Shown: in pieces, positions 29,976 through 36,952 of the stretch
How the letters are laid out: the number at the start of each line of letters is the position of its first letter
Position numbering within the stretch: the first letter of the stretch is position 1
IMG/VR virus record: IMGVR_UViG_3300007871_000045
Span: 1-45,034 of that record
Source of the DNA: a virus
DNA length: 45,034 nucleotides
Direction: 5' to 3' (one strand)
Position numbers and translations under genes: made by a program
The notes under the pieces: model-generated
Database searches by the model: none
The model's input: the letters and a program-made list of their open reading frames with translations, nothing else
Told to the model about the DNA's origin: nothing

Positions 29976-30770
29976 TCACGCTTTGGCCTCCAGCTTCTCT
30001 TTCACCGCCTGGCATTCCTCGCTGGTGGCGGGGATACGCCCCTCGTTGATGGCAACGATCTGCTCAGCCGGCCATTGCTCCAGCAGTTGTTCGAGTGTCA
30101 AGAGAGGCCTGGTTATTGCCTCCTCAGTGACGATGGGCTGAGACGGAACTGAAATGCCATCTGAGGCAGTGACAATTGCCTTTGGCACACCTGCTGCTGA
30201 TTCTTCTCTGGCGGTGTACAGGGTTGCCACTGGCTCCCCGCTCTCGTCAACCTCTGCGCCTAGTTCCTCTGGCCGGTAGAGACCTTGACTCACATCCGCG
30301 AACACCACATCTTGAACGTAGCCTAGGGCACGCCAGTAGCACACTTGCTCTGGGTAATGCCTCCAGTTGGCTTTGCTCAGTAGCTCCGCTCGTTTAGCGT
30401 CATCGAGGGTGAACCGGCGCATAGCCTGCACACCATTGGTGCGCCTCAAGGTGATCTTCCAGCCATAGAATTTCCCTGCACTGGTGAGACGCTCCTCTTT
30501 GTACTCGGCTAGTTCTGGATGGCCCACGATCTTCGCCCACGTCAATTTTGGGGCAATGGATGGTTTCTTGTCAATGATGTAGACAGTGCTAAGTGCCGAT
30601 GTAACTGGCACGCCATGCTCCCAGGCAACTAACATCTTCATGGCAGCTTCTTGCTGCCGCACACCAAACTCGCGGGACTCTTGAGCCACAGACGCAATGC
30701 TAAGAATTAGTTGCCAGTCCTCGGTCCGTAGACGATTGAGACGATTGACTGGCACGAGTGCTTTACTCAT
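29976..30770 (-). CDS. RecT-like single-strand annealing protein
   Basis: 264 residues. The central part reads as the RecT family: KMLVAWEHGVPVTSALSTVY then IIDKKPSIAPKLTWAKIVG, GWKITLRRTNG and NWRHYPEQVCYWRALGYV. It would bind single strands and anneal them to complementary DNA. The start overlaps the ERCC4-type nuclease gene by 8 bases. The acidic end is rich in glutamate. Assignment is by motif order and by the neighbouring nucleases. Confidence 0.78.
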   Translation of the reverse strand: MSKALVPVNRLNRLRTEDWQLILSIASVAQESREFGVRQQEAAMKMLVAWEHGVPVTSALSTVYIIDKKPSIAPKLTWAKIVGHPELAEYKEERLTSAGKFYGWKITLRRTNGVQAMRRFTLDDAKRAELLSKANWRHYPEQVCYWRALGYVQDVVFADVSQGLYRPEELGAEVDESGEPVATLYTAREESAAGVPKAIVTASDGISVPSQPIVTEEAITRPLLTLEQLLEQWPAEQIVAINEGRIPATSEECQAVKEKLEAKA

Positions 30771-31455
30771 CTGATACCTCCTTCAAATTGACTGCTAGAA
30801 TTTGCTCGTCATTCAGGCCATAAGCCTGGCGTGTTGCTGTGCATTTGGCCGGCCCGATGCCCTTCAACTCGGCGGCGTGCCCATCGGTGAGAGCCGTCAC
30901 CGCCCACCCAGCCGTCTGATACTCCTTGAGTAGGGCTGCGGCATGAGCTGGGCCGATGCCATCAATTGCCGTCAGAACCTTCTCAGCGGGGCTTGCCATG
31001 ATCGCCTCTCGGCGGCGTTCGACTCTAACGGGGCCACGGTCGCGGTTGGCAAGCCATTGGAGGGTTTCGGCATAGTCACCGCCCACGAGGTTTCTGACCA
31101 CGGTAACACCAAGCTGTTGCACTGTAGCAAGCGCCCCCTCGATTTGACGTGCTGTCCACTTAGTGGTCTTGCCACCTATTTGATAGCGATTCATCACAAA
31201 GATAGGATACCCAGTCACCACCAAGTAGCACCAGGGCGAAATCTCAACCATCTCTGCACACTGGGCAAACAGCCTGCCATCAGCGATGCTCGCCAGCAGG
31301 TCGGGAATGGTCTTGCGCTCCACGATGATTGTGGTATCCTCAACGGCAAGCCAGGTGTCGCCGGTGGGAAGCTCAGTGACCGTGGTCGGCACGCCTTTCC
31401 AGGTGAGGGTCTTTACCCAATCAGGTTCGCGGCTGTCAATCAAGATTGCCTTCAT
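30763..31455 (-). CDS. ERCC4-type (XPF/MUS81-like) structure-specific nuclease
   Basis: 230 residues. The active-site motif is complete: IDSREP at the N-terminus and VERKTIPD (ERKxxxD) near residue 50. The nuclease domain spans residues 1-140. Two helix-hairpin-helix motifs (IDGIGPAHAAAL and LKGIGPAKC) follow, giving non-specific DNA binding. It would cut flap or branched DNA made during recombination or replication. Start with GAGGG upstream. It is coupled with RecT-like and PD-(D/E)XK genes. Confidence 0.92.
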   Translation of the reverse strand: MKAILIDSREPDWVKTLTWKGVPTTVTELPTGDTWLAVEDTTIIVERKTIPDLLASIADGRLFAQCAEMVEISPWCYLVVTGYPIFVMNRYQIGGKTTKWTARQIEGALATVQQLGVTVVRNLVGGDYAETLQWLANRDRGPVRVERRREAIMASPAEKVLTAIDGIGPAHAAALLKEYQTAGWAVTALTDGHAAELKGIGPAKCTATRQAYGLNDEQILAVNLKEVSDE

Positions 31456-31509
31456 CCAATTCCCTCAAGAAGGCCAGCTTAGATGGCAATCGATCAATTG
31501 GCCCTCTGA

Positions 31510-31671
31510 TTATAGGCATCTCACCCAAAAAGACAAAAAGATTGGTTCAGGAGGACAACTTGCCAAGAACGCCTCGGCCTCCCGCTCATCTCGCTCTTCG
31601 GCCAGGGCAAGGGCTTCTTGATAAGTCAGGTGCTCGCTCTCTGGCACGTAGGCCAGGATCATTTCAATCAT
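31510..31671 (-). CDS. 53-residue acidic early protein
   Basis: MIEMILAYVPESEHLTYQEA followed by an acidic helix and a hydrophobic end (EPIFLSFWVRCL). The ATG at 31671 overlaps the end of the small membrane protein and has GGAAG upstream; a TTG start seven codons earlier is less likely. Function unknown. Confidence 0.58.
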   Translation of the reverse strand: MIEMILAYVPESEHLTYQEALALAEERDEREAEAFLASCPPEPIFLSFWVRCL

Positions 31672-31786
31672 ACCGATTCTTCCTACTTTCAAGGAATGTG
31701 TATGTCAGAAAGCCAACTATGAGGCTTGCGGCAGCACTCACTATGCCAAGTATAGCATACCACTCAATGAGAGACACTTCGATCAT
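31664..31786 (-). CDS. 40-residue membrane protein
   Basis: MIEVSLIEWYAILGIVSAAA then SLIVGFLTYTFLESRKNRYD. One long hydrophobic helix and a basic end indicate a single-pass membrane peptide. It overlaps its upstream gene by ATGA and its downstream gene by 8 bases, so it is embedded in the early operon. It may act on the host membrane early in infection; that is a guess. Confidence 0.62.
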   Translation of the reverse strand: MIEVSLIEWYAILGIVSAAASLIVGFLTYTFLESRKNRYD

Positions 31787-32487
31787 GCTGTGCCCTCCAT
31801 CAACGCTACTACTTCTGGGCTTTCGATGTCGAAGTATTGCTTCAGGAGAGAGCTAGCTTCCAAGAGCCTCGCCATCTCTATCACGACACCCGATGGGTCT
31901 GCCGCTGCCCCCTGCGCTTGCTTCCACAGGTTCGGTAGAAACGCAGCCAGCGTCGCCCGCATCGGATCGACCTTCTCAGGCTCGTTGAACGGCAGGTCGG
32001 CCACGGGACTGCCGCCGACCTCCGCGCCGGTGTCGGCCTCGTAAGCGGCACGGCAGGTGGCCTCGTCGGGGAAAATGCCATCGAACTTCAGGCACGTGAA
32101 AACATCGTTGTCTGGCTGTGGCGTCAGCAAGCCTGTCGCCCACATGCCATTAAACTCACGCAGGGGATTGAACTGCCCAACCGTCAGGCCCTTGATGCTT
32201 GCAATGGTTGGTACCAAGACTTCAATCGAGGGCCTGATGACCTTCTTGAAGTCCTGTGCCCAGTTGACAGTCCCCCGCCCGATGAGAGGCATAACGGGGT
32301 CCACGTGAGCGACAGTGAATTCTATTGCCGTGCTGGTACGTGCTCTCTGCCCATGTACATTCGGGTCATAGGGCACGCGGCCCTGGCCTTTCACCAGCAC
32401 ACACTTGAACGCACTGATCGAGACCTGTCCGTAGAACCGCTCTGGTTCATCGGTCATTGCTGTGTCGTAAGGGTCATACTGCTTCAT
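31783..32487 (-). CDS. Putative ssDNA-binding protein of the recombination module
   Basis: 234 residues. The first 110 residues are beta-rich (YGQVSISAFKCVLV, AIEFTVAHVDPVMPL), as in an OB fold, and the C-terminal half is helical and acidic at the end (FDIESPEVVALMEG). There is no enzyme motif. It is the second gene of the early operon, next to ERCC4, RecT-like and PD-(D/E)XK genes, where a single-strand-binding protein is usually found. Assignment is by context and fold pattern only. The start overlaps the regulator's stop (ATGA). Confidence 0.5.
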   Translation of the reverse strand: MKQYDPYDTAMTDEPERFYGQVSISAFKCVLVKGQGRVPYDPNVHGQRARTSTAIEFTVAHVDPVMPLIGRGTVNWAQDFKKVIRPSIEVLVPTIASIKGLTVGQFNPLREFNGMWATGLLTPQPDNDVFTCLKFDGIFPDEATCRAAYEADTGAEVGGSPVADLPFNEPEKVDPMRATLAAFLPNLWKQAQGAAADPSGVVIEMARLLEASSLLKQYFDIESPEVVALMEGTA

Positions 32488-32678
32488 GCTTTCTCCTCCG
32501 CTTTGTTTATGCCTGCTTCGACTTCGCGTTGTATGGCCGGCAACTCAGCCCGCCATGTGCGTTCAATAAGTATGGCCAAAATCTCGCTTTGGGTCATGCG
32601 CCGCCTTGCGGCTACTATCTTGAGTTTGCGTATGGCGTCCCCGGAGAGGACGTATTGAACTTTTCTTGTTTCTTCCAT
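32484..32678 (-). CDS. Ribbon-helix-helix (CopG-like) transcription regulator
   Basis: 64 residues. RKVQYVLSGDAIRKLKIVAA then RRRMTQSEILAILIE fit a ribbon-helix-helix protein: a short beta strand and two helices. Such proteins dimerise and bind palindromic DNA. As the first gene of the early operon it probably controls this operon and the late promoter. The palindrome at 32944-32958 between the two promoters is a likely target. Confidence 0.78.
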   Translation of the reverse strand: MEETRKVQYVLSGDAIRKLKIVAARRRMTQSEILAILIERTWRAELPAIQREVEAGINKAEEKA

Positions 32679-32692
32679 GAGTGCTCCTAATC

Positions 32693-32875
32693 TTACCTGT
32701 GCCGCCGCACCGTCTCTTTAGGTTTATGTAGCCCCTCACGTGACGGCAGGGCTTCAACCAAGGCTATGCTGCTGTGGTCGGTGTGCTCTCCCTGATCGCC
32801 AGCCCTTGTGGAGTGAGGAATGTCGTTACCTCGCACACCCGTTACCGCTGGCTTGACCACACTTGTGATGAGCAT
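32693..32875 (-). CDS. Possible 60-residue leader ORF
   Basis: An ATG at 32875 opens MLITSVVKPAVTGVRGNDIP and runs to 32693, within the 230-base leader between the early promoter and the regulator gene. A GGCAGAGG site is upstream. The composition resembles non-coding sequence in the second half, and no family is recognised. It may equally be an untranslated leader. Confidence 0.3.
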   Translation of the reverse strand: MLITSVVKPAVTGVRGNDIPHSTRAGDQGEHTDHSSIALVEALPSREGLHKPKETVRRHR

Positions 32876-32912
32876 GGCATGGCCTCTGCCGTTCGAACCA
32901 CACCACATAGGA

Positions 32913-32941
32913 ATTATACCACACATTCTACACATTGTCAA
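32913..32941 (-). promoter_or_regulatory. Early promoter (- strand), perfect consensus
   Basis: On the - strand: TTGACA, 17 bases, TATAAT, with TGG in front of the -10. Transcription starts at about 32907 and would cover the regulator, recombination and replication genes. It lies back to back with the late promoter, with their -35 boxes 29 bases apart. Confidence 0.93.
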
Positions 32942-32943
32942 TC

Positions 32944-32958
32944 CCTAATTTATTTAGG
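32944..32958. promoter_or_regulatory. Palindrome between divergent promoters, candidate operator
   Basis: CCTAA, five bases and TTAGG form a short perfect inverted repeat in an AT-rich stretch exactly between the two -35 boxes. A dimeric regulator bound here could control both directions. The ribbon-helix-helix protein at 32484 is a plausible binder. Confidence 0.45.
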
Positions 32959-32970
32959 TGTGGATCGCAC

Positions 32971-32999
32971 TTGACCACGGCGGTACGGGGTGATATAAT
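32971..32999 (+). promoter_or_regulatory. Late promoter (+ strand)
   Basis: TTGACC, 17 bases and TATAAT with TGA before the -10: one mismatch from consensus. The predicted start falls at or next to 33006, the first base of the first late gene, leaving little or no leader. It is presumably the main promoter of the virion genes. Confidence 0.88.
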
Positions 33000-33005
33000 G
33001 GGAGT

Positions 33006-33218
33006 ATGGCAAAGCGCAAGACGCGCAAGAAGAAGAAAAAGAAAAAATGGATCGCTGGAGCAATTAAGCGACCTGGAGCGTTGACCGCTGCCGCCAAGCG
33101 GGCAGGTGCCCTCACCAAGCGAGGCACGATCAAAGTCTCTTGGCTCCGACAGCAGGCCAAGAAGAAAGGTCGGCGGGGAAAACAAGCGCGGCTGGCCCTG
33201 ACGATGCGCAAGTTCTAG
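33006..33218 (+). CDS. Small very basic protein, possibly from a leaderless transcript
   Basis: 70 residues. MAKRKTRKKKKKKKW is followed by a helical, Arg/Lys-rich body (AAKRAGALTKRGTIKVSWLR). It would bind nucleic acid strongly; DNA packaging or condensation near the terminase is possible. Only six bases (GGGAGT) lie between the -10 and the ATG, so the mRNA is probably leaderless unless transcription starts unusually close to the -10. Confidence 0.7.
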   Translation: MAKRKTRKKKKKKKWIAGAIKRPGALTAAAKRAGALTKRGTIKVSWLRQQAKKKGRRGKQARLALTMRKF

Positions 33219-33227
33219 GAGCAGAAG

Positions 33228-33710
33228 ATGGCTAAAGATGGCAAGAGCAAATCGAGTCGGGTTGCAACTGGCATGGCAAATTCTTTGGGTCGGACGCTCA
33301 CCGCCATCGACTACCACAACCTTGAACTCATCCGGGAGGGCCTACGGAAGCATTGGCTCTGGTACACGGATGAGATGACTGAAGAGGACTTCAAGGCCAT
33401 CGTTCGAGCCAGAATTAAGCAAGCCAAAACTCAAACCGCACAAGGGAATAAAGCCACAGAAATCTTGTTCCGCTATGCTCTGGGGAGCGAGGCCCCCTCC
33501 GCCGATGGTGGGAAAAAGGCAAGGATTCAAATCCTCATCGAACAACTCATCCAAAACGCTCCAGCCCCAAGTGCTGAGGAAATTGAAGCTGTTGAAGCTA
33601 TTGAAGGCGAATGGGTACACACCCCACCCGGGGCAGCTGCCAATTCATCTTCATCCGGCGAGACTGAAACTGGTAGCGGGCGGGGAGCGGGCGGGGAAGT
33701 CGCGGCTTAG
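33228..33710 (+). CDS. Terminase small subunit (candidate)
   Basis: 160 residues. An N-terminal helical domain (TAIDYHNLELIREGLRKHWL, then EEDFKAIVRARIKQAKT) could bind DNA and oligomerise. The last 45 residues, rich in Gly, Ser and Ala (SSSSGETETGSGRGAGGEV), are encoded in a long overlap with the terminase large subunit and look like overprinted sequence. A TAGGAG site precedes the ATG. Position before the large subunit supports the assignment, as similarity is weak. Confidence 0.66.
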   Translation: MAKDGKSKSSRVATGMANSLGRTLTAIDYHNLELIREGLRKHWLWYTDEMTEEDFKAIVRARIKQAKTQTAQGNKATEILFRYALGSEAPSADGGKKARIQILIEQLIQNAPAPSAEEIEAVEAIEGEWVHTPPGAAANSSSSGETETGSGRGAGGEVAA

Positions 33711-34944
33711 TGGCGTCGAGCCAGTGCTACATGTCCTAGACGACGCAGACGAGCCAGATAAATTGGTTTGGTTTGTCGCCGGAATCTATGAACTTGCTAA
33801 GCCAGAGTTCAACTATGCTCACGAAGACCTCAAGAGACTGGGGCTGGTCGACAACAGCTACCTACCCCGATTGGGCAGCAGAGAGGTATATGGACCTGGC
33901 TACAGGATGCTTACCAAGTCATCGGATGACATCTTGCGACTGGCAGCGGAGGCACCGAGCTTTGTGGTCATGTGTGAGGCTGCACAGCAGAGCCGAGAGA
34001 CGTTCCTGCGATTGAGAGGCCGCGTCGCTGAGCGGCGTGGCTCCATGATCCTGAGCGGCACATTCGAGGGCAGCCTAGGGTGGATGCCAGAAATGTGGCG
34101 CGAGTGGCAGCGGCCAAACAAAGATGGTGGGGTATCATTCTCACTCCCGACTTGGAGTAACACGGCAATTTTCCCAGGCGGCGAGCATGACCCAGAGATC
34201 GAGGCCCTGCGGGCAAGCTACCCACCAGCGCTTTTTCAAGAGAGATTTGGAGCAAGGCCCTGCCCGCCGAGTACATTGGTCTGTCAGGACTTTGACTGGG
34301 ACATCCACACCAGAGACAATATTGTCCCCGACTGGGATGAATTCGAGAGCGAGATAGAGCTTGCCATTGATCCGGGATACAACAATCCATACGCAGTGCT
34401 GGCCTGCTGGCGGGTGGGCGATTACGTTCTGGTGGTGGATGAAATCTATCGCCGCCGAACATTAGGCGGGGAGATCATCAACATCGCGAAAGGTCGCCCC
34501 TGGTGGCCCTACACGACTGGTGGCGTGATCGACGTTACAGCCAAGGCTCACCATGCTCAAAAATCCCAAGTTGAGATTTGGGAAGAACTGACCCATCTCC
34601 GCCTAAGATCGCAGTATGTTCCAATTGAAGATGGGATCACGCGCTACCAATCATTCCTAAATGCACCAGGCTACTCAGGTGGCACAATTGGCGTGCCGAG
34701 AGCAAGAATCTTCTACGACCGAAAGCTTTGCCCTAACTCAATTGCCGAACACGGCAAATACAGATACCGAGACATCAATGAAGATCGGCCTGCGAACGAG
34801 AAGCCAATTGACAAAGACAATCACGCCATGAAAGCAATAGCCTACTATTTGGTGGACGTATTTGGCTACACACCAAGTTTGCGTGTGCCAGCCGAAGCGG
34901 TGTGGCGGCCAAAATTTCCAAGGCGACAAGGGGTCTACGCATGA
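33571..34944 (+). CDS. Terminase large subunit
   Basis: 457 residues from GTG 33571. LVAGGERAGKSRL near residue 35 is the ATPase Walker A. FVVMCEAAQ is the Walker B position, with Cys where Asp is usual but the catalytic Glu kept. MILSGTFEGSLGW is the coupling motif. The RNase H-like nuclease follows (ELAIDPGYNN, GGVIDVTAKAHH, IDKDNHAMKAIA). It cuts and pumps DNA into the head. The start is uncertain: an ATG at 33475, GTG 33571 or TTG 33592 (the last with GAGGA 11 bases upstream). All lie inside the small subunit gene, so the Walker A is encoded in the overlap. Confidence 0.88.
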   Translation: MLRKLKLLKLLKANGYTPHPGQLPIHLHPARLKLVAGGERAGKSRLSGVEPVLHVLDDADEPDKLVWFVAGIYELAKPEFNYAHEDLKRLGLVDNSYLPRLGSREVYGPGYRMLTKSSDDILRLAAEAPSFVVMCEAAQQSRETFLRLRGRVAERRGSMILSGTFEGSLGWMPEMWREWQRPNKDGGVSFSLPTWSNTAIFPGGEHDPEIEALRASYPPALFQERFGARPCPPSTLVCQDFDWDIHTRDNIVPDWDEFESEIELAIDPGYNNPYAVLACWRVGDYVLVVDEIYRRRTLGGEIINIAKGRPWWPYTTGGVIDVTAKAHHAQKSQVEIWEELTHLRLRSQYVPIEDGITRYQSFLNAPGYSGGTIGVPRARIFYDRKLCPNSIAEHGKYRYRDINEDRPANEKPIDKDNHAMKAIAYYLVDVFGYTPSLRVPAEAVWRPKFPRRQGVYA

Positions 34945-36695
34945 AAGTCAAGAACATTGCAGCCGTTGACGACCTCCACGCGCGAATGTCAGGCAGGTAC
35001 ACAGACTCTCGCAAGTCGTGGGTCTATGATGAGAATCTGTACTACATGAACCACTATGCCACATGGGATGAAGCCACGCCAGGCGAAGAGCGGATCATGG
35101 TCAACAAGCCAATCAACGTGGTAGACATCGCCCATGCCATCCTTAGCTTGCACCCGCCCAAAATCACTGCTCAACCGATCACCCCCTCACGGCGAAGCGA
35201 CCGCACTGCTGATCGTGTGGAGAAGTTCATAGCCGGTTGCCTCTACGTGAACAACCTGCGCTACGAGGGAAACCAAATCGCAAGGGCTCTGTTTGACCAA
35301 GTGCTGTATGGGCGTGGCGCGATGTTCAGTGGTTGGGACCCCGACTTGGAAGGCGATGACTCGGAATACTCCGAGTTGCCTCTTATCATTAGGTATGTCA
35401 ATCACAAAAACTTGATGTGTCTCCCTGGCGGCAAGAAGAAAGACCTCGCCCAAATGTATGCCTGCTGGCGACGTGCCGAGGACTTAGAAGGTGAGTGGGG
35501 CAAGACAATCAAAATTGCCACGGAAAAGGGAGGCAAGCGCAAGGCTGAGCCGGAGGAGGAGTTGCTCTATAAGGACCTCTGGTATTGGAACAACGGCACT
35601 GTCTACCACTGCGCCGCCGCCGGCGCGACGTGGCTCAGGTCACCAGTTGACATGCCATACTACGACCGCCTGCCCTACACCGAGTTTGTAGGCAGAGATA
35701 CCACTGCTGAGAAACTGCACTTGCGTAAACTCGGAGTGTTGTTCCCTCTCAGGGAAGCAATCAGCATTTTGGAACGCTGGCTTAACCAAGGTAGCGCAGT
35801 AGTAGCGGCCTTTGCCGACCCCCCCATCCTGCACGATGAGAGTGTTCAGATCAATACTGCACCAGGTGCTACCATCCCCGTTCGAGTGCGTGAGGGCAAG
35901 AGACTCAATGACTATGTGCAGCAAATGACCCCCAGTGACGCCGCGCCAGGTGTGTACAGGTTCATCTCAATTGCCGCAAACATGGTCGAGGAGGGCAGCT
36001 TTAGCCGGTGGGCCTACGCCAACGTCGAGCCCGAATCCGGACCCGTCGTCCAAGGCATGAACGCCAACGACAGAATGAGGCTCATGCCCTTCATGCGCAA
36101 TGCTGAACTTGCCATCAGCAGTGTCATCCAAAAAGCATTACAGTGTACCCATGCTTTTGCCAAAGCCGACCCTGGCGAGCGCAATCTCCAAGTGTTCAGT
36201 GAGGGCGAGCGGTCGGCCATCGCCCTGAAAGCCGACGACCTGCGTGGCTGGCTGGTGACGGCCAAGCTCTCTGACGAGTTACCGATGGACGTAGCCCGCA
36301 ACTGGGCTATCGCGAGTAATGCAGTTCAATCACGGCTGCCCATCAGCAAGTACACCATCCAGCAGAAGTTGTTAGGCATCGAGCAGCCAGCCGACGAGGA
36401 ACGCCGGCAGATGGTCGAACAGTTCATGGACAATCCAGCCATCATCAACGCGGCATTGCAAATCGCTCTAGCGGAGGGCAACGAGGAACTGAGAGAGCGC
36501 ATCATGCCGGGGCTGGCAGAAACGCAGCCCGTGGGGGCAACACCGCCGACACCCACAGGGCCATACACCAGTGCTACTCACCCACAGATGGGACAGCCCA
36601 TGCCACCGCCTGAATTGCAAGCAACGCCGCCACCTGGCGCACCCCGCGCGTTGGAGGGCGTAGCACCAGGAGCACCAAGAGGGCCACAGCCATGA
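34941..36695 (+). CDS. Portal protein
   Basis: 584 residues. The start overlaps the terminase stop by ATGA. The N-terminal half (VNKPINVVDIAHAILSLHPP then KFIAGCLYVNNLRYEGNQ) and the long helical middle (LREAISILERWLNQGSAVV) are typical of SU10-like or P22-like portals: a wing with strands, a stem helix and a C-terminal crown. The tail from residue 535 is proline-rich and low in complexity. Twelve copies would form the ring that threads DNA and receives the adaptor. Position after terminase confirms it. Confidence 0.88.
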   Translation: MKVKNIAAVDDLHARMSGRYTDSRKSWVYDENLYYMNHYATWDEATPGEERIMVNKPINVVDIAHAILSLHPPKITAQPITPSRRSDRTADRVEKFIAGCLYVNNLRYEGNQIARALFDQVLYGRGAMFSGWDPDLEGDDSEYSELPLIIRYVNHKNLMCLPGGKKKDLAQMYACWRRAEDLEGEWGKTIKIATEKGGKRKAEPEEELLYKDLWYWNNGTVYHCAAAGATWLRSPVDMPYYDRLPYTEFVGRDTTAEKLHLRKLGVLFPLREAISILERWLNQGSAVVAAFADPPILHDESVQINTAPGATIPVRVREGKRLNDYVQQMTPSDAAPGVYRFISIAANMVEEGSFSRWAYANVEPESGPVVQGMNANDRMRLMPFMRNAELAISSVIQKALQCTHAFAKADPGERNLQVFSEGERSAIALKADDLRGWLVTAKLSDELPMDVARNWAIASNAVQSRLPISKYTIQQKLLGIEQPADEERRQMVEQFMDNPAIINAALQIALAEGNEELRERIMPGLAETQPVGATPPTPTGPYTSATHPQMGQPMPPPELQATPPPGAPRALEGVAPGAPRGPQP

Positions 36696-36952
36696 GCGAC
36701 GATGCCATTTTCAACACGATGATCGACGCCGCCAAGACTGCGCTTGATGCCCGTATTGAGCAGTTCGAGACGCTGTTCAAAGACGCACGTGGTGGGCCGC
36801 GTCTTACAAAAACACAGAAGATCATGGAGTTCAAGGAATTCCTTGCTCTGCCGTCCAACGTCCAAAATGTCATCATGGGCAAGATGCTGGCCCGTGGTGG
36901 CGATCCAGAAAAGTGGTTTGAGGATCGCCAGAAGCTAATGGAGGAATCATAA
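36692..36952 (+). CDS. Small protein between portal and LysM gene
   Basis: 86 residues, helical and charged (FNTMIDAAKTALDARIEQFE, then KTQKIMEFKEFLAL). It overlaps the portal gene by ATGA and the next gene by one base. No motif; a head-completion or assembly role is inferred from position. Confidence 0.66.
   Translation: MSDDAIFNTMIDAAKTALDARIEQFETLFKDARGGPRLTKTQKIMEFKEFLALPSNVQNVIMGKMLARGGDPEKWFEDRQKLMEES

Noticed and set aside
34902-34940. Upstream start for the portal gene
   Set aside because: It would overlap the terminase by 43 bases without a ribosome site, whereas the ATGA overlap at 34941 matches the style of the neighbours.
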